From Xestospongia muta (lineage: Eukaryota > Porifera > Demospongiae > Haplosclerida > Petrosiidae): a DNA stretch of 64,000 nucleotides. The notes beneath the pieces are model-generated. The model was not told the DNA's origin and did no database searches. It saw only the letters and a list, made by a program, of their open reading frames with translations. Where the stretch lies: the NCBI GenBank assembly GCA_963693285.1, contig OY848927.1, positions 2,606,501 through 2,670,500 of the forward strand, in the 5' to 3' direction. Position 1 is the stretch's first letter; each line of letters starts with the position of its first letter. This document shows positions 22,884 through 33,679 of the stretch, in pieces. Position numbers and translations under genes: made by a program.

Positions 22884-24366
22884 TTACTTAACTAGCATTT
22901 CATATGTAATACCAGCACCTTTAAAACCGTTCTTGATAATCTCAGGATGTGCTTTAAAATAATCACTAAGTTGAACAAACCACTTGGCTGAAAGTGGCTT
23001 TACAATACTTAGCCTCAAATCAACTGGATTCTTGACATTATCGTGAACTTGCTGTTGAATCTGTTCAGCATACCATCTTTGGAACTGGTCACGCATGAAA
23101 TTCTTGGCTGCTTTGTTTACACTAATGTCCAGTGGTTGCAGCCGGTCTGTGCAATTAGCTGGAACTAATACAATATCAATATTGTTTCTTCTAAAAGCTC
23201 TAATACAGCTGGTGTACATTGTCCTTTGAATTTGTCATATATTACCAATGCATGATGAACACTGGGTAATTTTAGTTAGCTGGAACTAATACAATATCAA
23301 TATTGTTTCTTCTAAAAGCTCTAATACAGCTGGTGTACATTGTCCTTTGAATTTGTCATATATTACCAATGCATGATGAACACTGGGTAATTTTAGTTCT
23401 TTTCTCTTTTTGGCAATGTATGGAACAAGTATTTTGACAATGTAATCTTTCATGGTATTTTCATTCGACCAGTGGTTGGGAGAGTGGGTTATATCCCAAT
23501 CTGATGGAAATTTGAAAAATGGATGACATTTATCTGTTCTTCCCTGGTATACTAACTGTACTGGCAAAAATCACTAATCATAGAACAACCAAAAACTCCA
23601 GTAAGTTGTCTTTTATTGTCAATTACACAAATTTCCACCCTCTTAGACCCTTCCTTAGCCATTGTCCAGGAAGAAACAGGAACATAATGCGTACCTGTTT
23701 GGTCCCAATTTATTATGAAGTCCAATGGTATATCCTCTAAAGTAACAGTAGCTTTGATGTGCAACAGAAACTGCTCCTTTTTCTCCTCAAAATCCTCAAC
23801 AGAGACCTTAGCTTTGCCCAGTCCTTTGTAATCAATATGTGACCTCCATTAACAACAACCAAATTGCTATCTGCATTCCTTACAATACCTTCAGCACAAG
23901 CCATTGCAATGGCTGTATTCACAGCAGCACCACTCTCTCTGAAGCTGGTTAAGTAAGCCTGTACTTGTTTGTCAAGCACTTCATCAAGAAGTAGTGGATG
24001 CCCCTTCTTTAGTGGAAGCTCAGTGATGTTAATGTCAGCTTCATTCCTATCTCTTACTCTATTCCTCAACTCCAGCCTGTAAGCATTCCTCCAGTCCCTC
24101 ACAATGTTCTCCTTCAAATTTGGAAAATCTCTGATGTAATAACAGACTGCAGCAACCACAACATGCTCAGCAGAACTCTTTCCAATCATAGACTTCTGTT
24201 CAGGAGTGTACTTTGCATATTGGCCTCTCTTTTTGTTCTTCTGTGACTCTACAACAGAGTAAACTTCCAAGTTGGCAGCTGCAATCGAAGTTGATGGTAC
24301 AGATTGTGCTAAAGGACCATGAGGATCAAGTAGGTTGTTCTTTTCCCTCTTGTCTTGAAGTATCAA
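22884..24366 (-). pseudogene. pogo-like DDE_1 transposase
   Basis: The N-terminal part (23737-24366) has the helix-turn-helix lead-in KRGQYAKYTPEQKSMIGK and TELPLKKGHPLLLDEVLDKQ and the CENP-B-like block GAAVNTAIAMACAEGIVR, NGGHILITKDWAK. The DDE core follows in other frames. FIINWDQTGTHYVPVSSWTM holds the first Asp, HHALVIYDKFKGQCTPAVLE the second, and CTDRLQPLDISVNKAAKNFM the third. The C-terminus is VDLRLSIVKPLSAKWF and ends NGFKGAGITYEML. Frameshifts lie near 23750 and 23560, plus one from the 121-bp duplication. All three catalytic acids are readable, so decay is mainly by indels. Confidence 0.82.
23155..23396. repeat. Exact 121-bp tandem duplication inside the transposase
   Basis: 23155-23275 and 23276-23396 read the same, each starting TTAGCTGGAACTAATACAAT and ending in GGTAATTTTAG. 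As 121 is not a multiple of three it shifts the transposase frame. The identity shows a recent event or an assembly artefact. Confidence 0.92.
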
Positions 24367-24551
24367 AATAAGGCCATACTGAATCTAAGACTCACTGATC
24401 AACAATGTGATAACGTGGGTGCAACCACGTGTATGCATGAATGGGTGTGGCACATTGCATCTAATTAACTTTCGTGGGTAAATATTTTGTGGTTTGTTTC
24501 TCAACGAAAACCACAAAATTTTTGCCCTCCCAAAAAAACTGCTATACGGTA

Positions 24552-24719
24552 TCATTGGAAAGCCTGATTCCTTCACTGGTCTGAGTCCTGTGGATGTAGC
24601 TGGTAAGATACATGAACAATGAGCAGTTTTAGCCGGTTCAGTTGTGTTTGTAATTTCGGACTAAACTTGTTGGATAATACAAGTCAATATAGTAGTCCGA
24701 ATTTAGCCAAGGTTACTAT
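24552..24719. other. Short spacer without a recognised feature
   Basis: Lies between the TA at the end of the pogo-like element and the PHD-coding end of the next Ginger. A Ginger terminus (TGTCA type) should be near here but was not found. Confidence 0.3.
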
Positions 24720-25443
24720 ACAACCTATAAACAACTGTCACAATTCCATTCTGAAATTATCTTTTTCCATGCTTCTTTCGGAGTGTTCACACAAACATCA
24801 TGGTACCATATATTGCACAAACTGCAACATATCATTCTACCACTCTCTGGTAGCCGGCAAACACAATAGATGTTGTACAAAGACACCACAATCATTCCCA
24901 CCATGTTGAATTTGAACAGCTGGAAAAATTATTGTTATTTTCTCCTTAGGAGGAAAAAGGATGACAGCTATCTGTTTTTTTGTGCGACTGTGTGTAGAAC
25001 CACTTAGCAAACTATCATACACATTAACTTGTCCTGGCTGACTGCCACTGGATAATGTAATCCTGTGTGAACCTGAGGCATTTAGAATTTGAGTGAATTC
25101 TCTCTGTATTTGAAAGGCCAGTGTGTCACCTAAGATGGGGCTGCAGCCCACATATATACAACATGCATTTCATAATCATCTATTTTCTTGTATTGAAGCA
25201 AAAAAATCTTATTAAATTTCCTTCCCATAGTAGAACAAAAAAGCTCACACAAATTGTCAAATAACCTACAGCTATAATAATACTATTAATGAGCCATTTG
25301 CCATCTGTAATGCAGTCCTTATCACTAGGGTAGAGTTGGAAGTCCTTCATCCAATATTCAACAACAGGATTGTCTGGCTCCTGTGTTAAGTCTATATATT
25401 CTATGAAGGTAAAAAGAAAAGTAACTGACATTATTACTGGCAA
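24720..25443 (-). pseudogene. Ginger C-terminal region: Ulp1-like protease plus PHD finger
   Basis: The Ulp1 part begins at 25443 side with NPVVEYWMKDFQLYPSDKDC and GKWLINSIIIAVG, then an intron, then GDTLAFQIQREFTQILNASG (24837-25151). His appears in GSHRITLSS, Asp in VNVYDSLLS and Cys in QIQHGGNDCGVF. After a frame break the minus strand at about 24730-24850 gives CSLCNIWYHDVCVNTPKEAW and WNCDSC, the second half of a PHD finger. The same Ulp1-PHD order is present in the Ginger copies at 48.9-49.7 and 54.2-55.0 kb. Confidence 0.75.
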
Positions 25444-25513
25444 TATCCTGAAGTAGTCAGTGTGTTTTGCATATATCCTTGTCTTCTTTTTGGATCCTTT
25501 TGAGCTGCGAATC

Positions 25514-25849
25514 TCATAGATCCCTTAACTCGAAGTTGCTTACATGAGGCATGTTTACTGTTAGAGTTTGGGAGCTGACTTGATATTTGTCTTGTAGTGG
25601 CACCAGCTGAGGTGAGAATTGGTGATGGTATACAAACTCCATTGGGAAAAAAGTCTGGAAAAATCCACCATTAATCGTTTGAGTACTAGAAGCAAAATCA
25701 TGCATTGAGGTTTCTGATGTGCATGGCTTAGATGAACAAATGAATGGCGAGTTGAAAGGAGCCTGAGAAGGAATTTTCTTGTTGATTATGATGGGTGGAG
25801 AAAAAGGAGGAATTGAGTCGCCTTGGGTCAGCATCAGAGAAACAGTCAT
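25514..25849 (-). pseudogene. Ginger Ser/Pro-rich linker exon
   Basis: A low-complexity frame rich in Ser, Pro, Thr and Phe (IPPFSPPIIINKKIPSQAPF) lies between the integrase and Ulp1 parts of the same strand. The other Ginger copies have equivalent Ser/Pro-rich linkers at 48.3-48.6 and 55.2-55.7 kb. No domain is recognised. Confidence 0.45.
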
Positions 25850-26186
25850 CAGACAAATCTTCTGACCCTTTTCTTCAGTTAAATGGGAGGAGGAAGAGGA
25901 GGAATCAAGTACAATTATTTTTTAAAAAGTTCAACTTGAGATTTGTTGCTATTGTGTTTACTGGTAATCATTACAGGGTTTTTTTAATGTTCTGCTAGTT
26001 GATGGCTTTTTCAGTTTGTATACACCTTTGTCAATGTGTTTTAACCATATAGGGTTCAGCCAATGTTTCACTAGCTTATCCCCTTTATGCCCATCTTTAG
26101 CACTGTTGCATACAAACACAAGTTCCTTGTTTCAGTTTCTAAATGAGAAATATACATGTAACTTGACATTAGAAGAATTGAACAAC

Positions 26187-26189
<3 letters not shown>

Positions 26190-26237
<48 letters not shown>
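26190..26237. repeat. TA dinucleotide microsatellite
   Basis: About 23 uninterrupted TA units lie in the intron-like gap between Ginger linker and integrase. Confidence 0.97.
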
Positions 26238-26241
<4 letters not shown>

Positions 26242-26377
26242 TGCAATACTCATGCCTATAGTGATAGCACACTTTCTTTTTCCTGATGATGTTTCTTATC
26301 ATAATCTCTCTTTTGTCGTGGTTGGAAGTCCTTAATGTTGTTATTAGTTTTAGAGAAGAGACTCTTCTTTAACTTCA

Positions 26378-27560
26378 TCATTCCTCAGTGTAGCCATCAA
26401 TGTCATCTATCTCGTTTTCATCACTTCTACTATCCATGTCTTCATTGAAAATGAGTTCTTTCTTAACTGGGAGAATAGGCTTTCTGTAATAGCAGATATA
26501 ATGTGTATTCAATACGATTATGTTAGTGCAGTACCTGCAATACATTAATTCAAAAGGAGTGCATTGAGTAGACTTTTGTTTTGATGTCCTGTAGGCAAAC
26601 AATACACCATTGATGTACTCATCCCAGTTGTCCTCCTCTTTATTGACTAGTTTAATGAGACATTGTTGCAAAGTTTGGTTATAGTGCTCCACTAAACCAT
26701 TTGTCTGTGGATGATTGGCAGTTGATATTCAGTGTTGTGTTTTGAACTGCAAAAGAGACTTTGGTTGAGCTTGTTTACAAATTCTCTTCCCTGGTCAGAA
26801 ATCATGATCTTTGTGCAGCCATATTATAGTTGAAACATCACACACAAAAAGTACATTTACTTGTCCGTTACTACCTCCGTATCATTCGGTACAAAATTAG
26901 AGCTACTCCTTAAGTTTTCTTATCAGGGAGAACAGCTGCCTCTGGCCATTTAGAAACATAATCCACTAAAGTGATGATATAGTGATTTCCTGATTTGGAC
27001 TTCAGAAGGGGTCCAATCAAATCTACTTCAACCTGCAATTAGAATTTCACTAAATTTTGTTCATTATTATAATAGTCGGCAACTATACCTCTCTCCATAC
27101 ATTTTGTTTAACATGGATTCAATGTAATGGTTCAGGTTGCTTTACAAATTTTACATCATTGGTTGTTTGACATAGCAGCACAAGATCTAATGTAATCAGT
27201 TACAGGTTTCCACAACAATTTCCAATTTAATCTTTTAGCAATCTTTTCATATGTTTTATCGTGGCCCAGATGCCCTTCTATATATATATTTAAAATTTAT
27301 TATAGTATTTCATAGGAACAAAGTAACTTGCCTTCAGGTAAAGAGTGGCATGCTTCTAATATTCATATTCTCTCAGTAGATGAGTGAGGTACATACTTCT
27401 ATGTCTGGCCTCTCTTTTGATAATATAATAAGTGGCCATTTTCCACCTTGTAGTTGGTGGCTTTACAACATAAAGCTCTTTTGTCACATTTAGTGAACCC
27501 ATTTGGGTATCTATGGTAACAAAGAAAGTCATAAGGGAAGTCGTAATTGTCTTCATTGGG
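26378..27560 (-). pseudogene. Ginger-type integrase
   Basis: From high to low coordinate the minus strand reads TKELYVVKPPTTRWKMATYY and a degenerate H2C2 finger, then YEKIAKRLNWKLLWKPVTDY (about 27200). The core follows: VEVDLIGPLLKSKSGNHYII with TLVDYVSKWPEAAVLPDKKT (26890-27030, first Asp in EVDLIGP), and MEHYNQTLQQCLIKLVNKEE (26640-26692, holding the Glu) with RTSKQKSTQCTPFELMY. The second Asp block is not readable. Similarity to vertebrate KRBA2-like, Ginger-derived integrases is from memory. Introns and stops are frequent. Confidence 0.7.
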
Positions 27561-27586
27561 AACCATCTCTCTCTAGTAGTTAGATC

Positions 27587-30386
27587 TAGAATGGTTGCCA
27601 GGTGTGTTTGTTCAAAAGTTCCCCCAAAAAACAAAAAAGTTCATATTTTTGATCAAAAGTTCATGTTTGAAATTTTGCTACTATTATTAGTAATTTTGTA
27701 TTTTTTGGCTTTTGACCTTAAAATTTTTTGGACATGAAAAAATTAACATTTCAGATTAATTGATTATAATAGATCTAACTATTAATTGTTTATAATAACA
27801 AGTGTTAATTTTCATCAGAATTGGATTCTTGAGGATCAGCAGCACTATACAGATTGTCAGTTGTCAGCTTTTGTTTCAGTTCTTGAGGAGGAGAAAATTC
27901 AACGCATCCTCTGGAATTTTTTATCCCATCTTTGGTTTTAAGAAGGGCTTGAACAGTGCTTGTGTGCAATCTGTTTCTGGACTATGTTTTTGTCAGATTA
28001 ACTGAAGAGAAAACCCTTTCAATGTCTACATTTGCATGTGGCAAACTGAGAAGACAATGCATAAAGCTACAGAGTCTTAGAAACTGGACTGACCCGGCAC
28101 CATTTTTGTCAGTTGAGAGTGTTCTCCAGAACTCTTCTGGCTCCATGTCTTCATGGTCGAAAGGTAAAGGTTCCACTGAGAGCTTGCGCCACTTGTCGTC
28201 CAGCGTTTGTAATTTTGCCTCTGGTACAATGTTGGGGAATCTTACAGCAAGGGGAACAAGAGATGGAAATTTTGCCTGATTGGTGTCAGGGTCAAGAACT
28301 TCCAACATTTCAATTACAGGATCTCCAATCGGAAATCGTTTCTTGATCTGGCATTACAGCCTCAACGTAAAATTCTCTCACTTTTTTCAAAAAATGTTGG
28401 ACATCAAGAGCTCTAGCTCACTATGTGTATTCAGAAGTTGTCAGAAGTAATGAGATTTTTGCTCCCATATACATGTTTGTAAGAGGCAAGAAGCTAACCT
28501 CCGATTGAGGGTCAATTTCTGTGAGTTTCTTGTGCTTCCAAGAAGATTCGATCATATAACAACTCAGAAATTCTCAATGTACAGTACTCAATCCTCGAGA
28601 CAGACAGTGAAGTGACATCTTTGAACTCTGAAACATCAAGTTCAAGTTGGTGAACTTTGGCAAGACAAAATCAAGAAAGTGTAGATAAAGAATCCAAATC
28701 AGATTTCGCATTTGGCTTAGGATTCTCTGTGATACCAATAAGTTATCAGTATTAACAACAGCTTCAAAATAAAGCGTCAAAGCACCCTACTATTCAATGA
28801 GGCTGCACACACATGAATGTAATGATAGCTACTCTGTTTGACATGGCCTAAGAAGTCGATGTGGTTCAACCTCAGGAAACTATTGGAAATTTTTGAAATC
28901 TGCCTGACAATTGGCACTGTGGCTGAAGTAATTATAAATGTCATGGATGAGATCCTCTGCTCTGCATGGGAGTTTTTTGCAGGCATGAAATGCACACAAG
29001 TGTGCACTATGACAGATACAACGAGGAATGAATATGCTTGGAACAGCTTGTTGTAAACGAGAAACTACACTGTTGTGCTGGCCAAACATAACATTGGTCA
29101 TATCAGCTGAAAAGCCAATCACATTTGATAATGGATTTTATCCTTTTCCAGTACCTTGCAAATGGCTTGGAAGATGGCCACTGCACTCCCTTCAGCTAAC
29201 TCCAGTAACTTGTGCAAGCAGCATTTGACAACTTTTTCCTACTTGCTGTATTGTCTGGTAACTAAAGCCAGTTCTTTCTTCATAGAAATACCAGTTGTCT
29301 CATTTATTATTACAGAAATATATTCACCTTTCAGCTTAGAAACTAATTCTAAATGAAAATGTGAAGCCAATGGATTGGTGATGAGGCTTTTTGTTTTGGT
29401 TTGTTTGCATTTTACATCTACAGCTATTTTTGAATCAGAGCACAGTTTGGGTAGCAAGTCACTCAAATGATCCATTACTATAATGGACAGATTGTGTTCA
29501 CTAAAAAACTCAGCAAGTCGCAATTCTGTTTCTTTGACAGCATCATTGCCCAAATGACTTCCCCCGAAACATTGAGTCAATTCGACCTGAAGTGGGAATC
29601 TGAAGAAGCTTTGCTTACGATTGATGATACGAAGTTCCTAGGTGTTTAAGCAAGGCTGTGACTACTTCTGTTATTTTTTTTACAGATGGTACAATATGCC
29701 TTGTGAGGCCTATCTTTAACTTTACTCAGCCAACCTTTAAATAATGGATCTTTTACCCATGCCTTCCTGAACCCTTGTTTATAAACTTTCTTTCTGCTAG
29801 CTCCTTTATCTACCTATTAGGTTGGCATCTATTAGACCCAGCAGTATAGACCTTCATCATCACTGTACAAATCTGATTTGTCAGAAACTTCTTCCAATGC
29901 CATTTAACACAGGGAATGAATGCAAAGCTCAACACAGCAGAATATGGCTCACAGAACAGACTGAACAGTACATGTGACTAAGCAGCAGCAGCTGCAGCTC
30001 ATACTGGTGAAATGTTGTCGATGATGTCATCATGTCAAAATGTGATCCATTTCTAAACCCATATACTATTGTATTACGTTTACTGAATAGTACAATGTAT
30101 TAATGAAGTTAACACTTGTAAAGTCATGCATATTGACATTTGTCACTTGTCAGCTGCTAAATTGAGCCACTCCTCAACCGAAAGTCCAAATGCAAAACAA
30201 TAACTTTATTTAACTAGGCTCTCCTCAAACAAAATATGTGATGTCTGTACACTCAAGTGATTTTTTTCTGTAATGACACTGCTTTAAAACAATGTTCACA
30301 AAAATTAATGAAAGTTCACAAAAAGTTCATGTAAGACTTTAAAAATTCATAAATCTATGAACTTTGTTCATGACCCGGCAACCCTG
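27587..30386 (-). mobile_element. hAT DNA transposon (decayed)
   Basis: The right end reads CATGACCCGGCAACCCTG, giving an inward terminus CAGGGTTGCCGGGTCATGAA. The left end has AATGGTTGCCAGGTGTGTTT, a partial match over GGTTGCC. Short TTCAAAAGTTCATG and AAAGTTCATG repeats lie inside both ends. No 8-bp duplication was found, so the left boundary is approximate. The transposase lies between on the minus strand. Confidence 0.55.
27982..29640 (-). pseudogene. hAT transposase
   Basis: In order, ETELRLAEFFSEHNLSIIVM and LPKLCSDSKIAVDVKCKQTK, then KLKGEYISVIINETTGISMK (first Asp region, here Asn/Glu) lie at 29239-29580. MIGFSADMTNVMFGQHNSV and FIPRCICHSAHLCAFHACKK, the Cys/His block of ZBED/hAT proteins, lie at 28880-29122. 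At 27982-28308 come VPLAVRFPNIVPEAKLQTLD and the hAT dimerisation end LPHANVDIERVFSSVNLTKT. The middle (28310-28880) is strongly decayed. Frames differ between pieces. The BED finger at the N-terminus is not seen. Confidence 0.8.
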
Positions 30387-31008
30387 TAAATAATAAAATA
30401 AATTATTAATTTATTCTAGTTTTAATTTTATACATTTGAGCTTTAACTACAAAGAATTTATAATATCTGGTTAGTAAATCAGTCAGTAGTTTCTATTCAT
30501 CCATCAATGGGGAGACATTTCACTCTAACTGGGACGATTAGCACTAGTGCAAGAGTGAAATAAGCAAATGTGAAAATGAGTTCTGAACAAATTGCTGAAC
30601 AAGACCCACTTATTAGTGTGAAAGAAGAAGAGATAGTAGCTTTAAAGAAGCAACTTGAGGAATGTGGGTCTCTTAGAGATGGTCAAGAAAGCAGTGAGTA
30701 AATGAGGGATGTATCCACCACTGGTACAATCTCAGGAATGTGCTTGAAAGGGAAAAAGCTTGGCCTATTGATCAAGTTACTGGGAAGGACCAAGCAACCA
30801 AGATCAGGAACCTAACCCAACTGGAAACATCTCAATGATGCTCGATACTAAGAGACAGCTGGTGGTATTCAAACCCTGCATTTTATTAAGTAAAAAGCAA
30901 TATATGGCAGCCATGTGTTGTTATAAGCTCTTGTTGCTTACTAGCTTTCTGCTAGTCTCTATTAGAGTTATAAGCCCTTTTGACTCATTCTCCCAGTATA
31001 ACACTCAG
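30387..31008. other. Region with no recognisable gene
   Basis: Contains a short plus-strand frame at about 30578-30700 (ISVKEEEIVALKKQLEECG) with coiled-coil character, followed by stops. It could be a gag-like or host fragment, but nothing decisive is visible. Confidence 0.35.
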
Positions 31009-31330
31009 TCAGATCTGCCAGAACCCACTATTTGCATCGAGCTTGCTGAAAATCATAGCTTCTGTGAGCTGAACCATTGTCTGATCCACTCTGGGTAGAG
31101 GATATGTTAAAATAGTAGTAGCATCCAAATGGAGCGATAATAGTAGTGAGGGGTCTGGAAATTTAAGCCAAGGGGATCTCCCAGAATCGACTATTAGTAC
31201 AAGCTTAATGAAAAGTGTAGCTTCTGTGAGCTGAGCCAATGTCTTATCCACTCTTGGTAAAGGATATGTTTCTTGTCAACATTTATTCTTTCTGAATTAT
31301 GGAGTCAGGCCCACCAGATCAAGAGAAATA
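31009..31330 (-). pseudogene. Ty3/gypsy reverse transcriptase fragment with internal duplication
   Basis: The minus strand contains the gypsy RT block YPLPRVDQTMVQLTEAMIFS followed by KLDANSGFWQI, and about 120 bp upstream of it a second copy beginning MDKTLAQLTEATLF. The two copies are direct repeats (about 31010-31110 and 31160-31265). It is part of the minus-strand gypsy whose gag lies at 31430-31553 and 42336-42620. Confidence 0.7.
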
Positions 31331-31429
31331 ACGGTGGTAAGCCCAGCAAGTTGATTTGAGACCTTTTATAATGAAATAATTTGTTGTGAGGACTTCTTGT
31401 GATCAATTGTCATTTCAATTGACCTAGCC

Positions 31430-31553
31430 CTCTTAGTGGTGCCTGACTAGGACCAAACAGTGCTCTTGAGGGTTTCTATCTTTTTTACTTTCTCTAATGT
31501 TAGTTCTGACTCAGTTTGGAGTTCTGAGAGTCTACCATCTCTGATCCCCACAA
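31430..31553 (-). pseudogene. Ty3/gypsy gag, downstream half (split by insertion)
   Basis: Minus-strand frame reads VVGIRDGRLSELQTESELTL, the conserved gag segment that normally follows an IRDQL motif. The IRDQL half is at 42336-42620, 10.8 kb away on the other side of a TIR element, and the reading frame runs across the insertion point with one TA retained. Therefore the two were one gene. Confidence 0.8.
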
Positions 31554-31556
31554 CTA

Positions 31557-31684
31557 GAGTAACTGACTAATAGTCGGATTAATCAATTTTCGGACGCTTA
31601 TATCTCGTGTACAACAGACTCCTGGATACTGATTATACACACTCAGATAGGACTATACATATACTGCTTGCATACAAAATACCA
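31557..31684 (+). repeat. Left TIR of the nested element
   Basis: About 128 bp; contains CAGACTCCTGGATACTGATT and CACACTCAGATAGGACTATA. Aligns in inverted orientation to 42206-42332 and loses similarity after AAAATACCA. Confidence 0.85.
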
Positions 31685-31959
31685 GATGTGTGAAGTATCT
31701 GAACAGCAGGAACATTAGATATTAATGAAAACTTAAGAATATAACCCAACATAGTATTTTCATAATAATAATGTCTGGATAGCATTAATCAGATTATGCA
31801 AAACTTCAGAACCATTCTCAATACACTCTATCTGCCTGTTTCTGCCATGTAAAGGTTGTATTCCTTAATCCACCAAATATCTATGAAAAACATCAACAAT
31901 GTATGTATGTATGAGAAGAAATACTATAGGTTGACACCTGTTTTTGTTGCTGGGGCACT

Positions 31960-32535
31960 CTCTACAACTGTAAAAACTCTACAACAAGTCATAAATATAC
32001 GTTAACAATTAACACACCTTTCTTTCTGCTCCTCGTCTGTTAAGGCTGCATTTTAGTATCAGAGAGATCTGCTTCGGACTGTAAAAACTCTAAAAGTAAT
32101 AAAGTTTCGTTAACAATTAAAACATCTTTCGTCCTGCTTCTTGTCTGTTTAGGTTCCATCTCAGGCTCAGAGAACTCTGCTTCAAACTATAAAAACTCTA
32201 CAACAAAGTAATAAAGCTATGTTAATAATTAACACACCTTTCTACCTGTTCCTGTTCTGTCATCTCAGGCTCAGAGAGATCTGCTTTGGACTGTAAAAAT
32301 TCTACAACAAAGTAATAAAGCTATGTTAATAATTAACACACCTTTCTTCCTGCTCCTCGTCTGTTTAGGCTGCATCTTAGGCTCAGAGAGATCTGCTTCA
32401 GTCTGTAAAACTCTATAACAAAGTAATAAAGCTGTGTTAATAATTAACACATCTTTCTTTCTGTTCCTGGTTTGTTTAGGCTGCATCTCAGAGAGCTGTG
32501 CTTCCGACTGTAAAAACTCTAAAACAAAATAATGT
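31960..32535 (-). repeat. Tandem array of about 107-bp exon-like units
   Basis: Five to six units are anchored on CTCAGAGAGATCTGCTTC near 32059, 32168, 32272, 32383 and 32489. On the minus strand each unit has a 64-71 bp segment encoding variants of FLQSEADLSEPEMQPKQTRS. About 40 bp that starts GTGTGTTAATTATTAACA and ends TTACTTTGTTGTAG follows, a perfect GT..AG intron shape. Segment lengths differ (64, 66, 71), so not all copies keep frame. A short minus-strand frame at 32560-32612 (MSATRFMCEK) could feed into it. Confidence 0.65.
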
Positions 32536-32599
32536 GAGTTGCATTTGCTTTTGACTAACCCTTCCTTTTCACACATAAACCTCGTAGCCGACATTGGTG

Positions 32600-33588
32600 G
32601 ATGGGAGTACAAAGTGGCATGTTTAGAAGCAAGTGGTGGAAGGAAAACCTTCGTATGTCTGAGGATACTTTTGTATTTGTATGCAACAAGCTCTGTCCAT
32701 ATATTGAAAAACAGGTATTAAATTATATGTTATATAAATGATACACATAAACTATTATCAATATATCTGTATGTAGGTTAGTCACTTCCAGTTACTGTTT
32801 CTGTTGAGGAAAGAATAGCAGTTACGATCTGGAAGTTGGCAACCAACCAATGTTGAATACAGGACATTGTCGGGTCTTTTTGGTCTTGGACGGTCGACTG
32901 TTGGTAAGATTGTGGTAGAGACTTGCTGTGCAGTAGTTACTCACCTGCTGCCTCAATAAGTCAAGATCCCTTAGGAAGAGAAACTGAAGGAAATAGTTGA
33001 AGGTTTGAGACATTTTGGGGCTTTCCACAGGCTGCATGGGCTATTGATGGCTCACATATACCTATAATACATCCTGATGAGAGTGCATCTGATTATTACA
33101 ATCGTAAGGTGTACTACTCTGTAATTATGCAAGCCATAGTGGATCACTATGGGTTGTTTATAGACGTGTTCATTGGTTGGCCCGGTAAGGTCCATGATGC
33201 TAGGGTATATGTTGATTCATCCTTGTACCACAAGGGGATGAATTGTTCATTGTTTTCTGATTGGAAGAAAAATATCTGTGGAGTAGAGGTATATATATAC
33301 ATGATGTCATTGATGTGCCATGTGAATGTTCATGGTGTACTTCCTTTGGTTATCTTGGAAGACCCCACATATCCTGCTCTACCATGGCTAATGAAGCCTT
33401 TTCAAGAGACGGTACATACTACAACTGCCCAGAAAACCAAGCAAGGATAGTAGTTGAAAATGCTTTTGGCAGATTGAAAGGTCGATGGTGGTGTCTCCTT
33501 AAGAGGCTTGACTTCAAGCTAAAGAATCTTCCACACATTGTTTTAGCTTGTGTTTTTTACACAACATGTGTGAAATCTGCTAGGACTT
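32600..33588 (+). pseudogene. PIF/Harbinger transposase (DDE_Tnp_4)
   Basis: The first exon (32636-32715) reads WWKENLRMSEDTFVFVCNKL. After an intron ending TATGTAG (32776) come VTVSVEERIAVTIWKLAT and SGLFGLGRSTVGKIVVETCC (helix-turn-helix). The DDE core is AWAIDGSHIPIIHPDESASD (first Asp, 33028), then YYSVIMQAIVDHYGLFIDVF and GWPGKVHDARVY (second Asp). The last part is STMANEAFSRDGTYYNCPEN and VVENAFGRLKGRWWCLLKRL (Glu in VVENAFGRLK). Two frame changes occur, near 32880 and 33300. All acidic catalytic residues are present. Confidence 0.82.
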
Positions 33589-33679
33589 GAACGTTATTTG
33601 CTTAAAATAAAAATTTTAAACTTTCCTCATTGTCATTATAATTTTTTAAAATGAATGTACTAATAATTATCAACATCCT

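Larger units (their letters stand above)
21460..24549. mobile_element. pogo-like transposon carrying HIRAN and Ulp1 genes convergent to its transposase
   Basis: The right end reads CTGCTATACGG followed by TA (24550-24551), so the inward-reading terminus is TA-CCGTATAGCAG. This matches the TA-CCGTA terminus of the element at 34640-36607. Subterminal AAATTTTGTGG repeats occur at 21489-21540 (three copies) and 24481-24522 (two, in opposite orientation, forming a hairpin). The left terminus is eroded and its position is an estimate. Internal order is HIRAN(+), Ulp1(+), then transposase(-), meeting tail to tail with 42 bp between them. Confidence 0.6.

Noticed and set aside
30835..31098. Plus-strand frame with a hydrophobic stretch
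   Set aside because: Overlaps the minus-strand gypsy RT motifs, which are clearly recognisable; the plus frame has no motif of its own.
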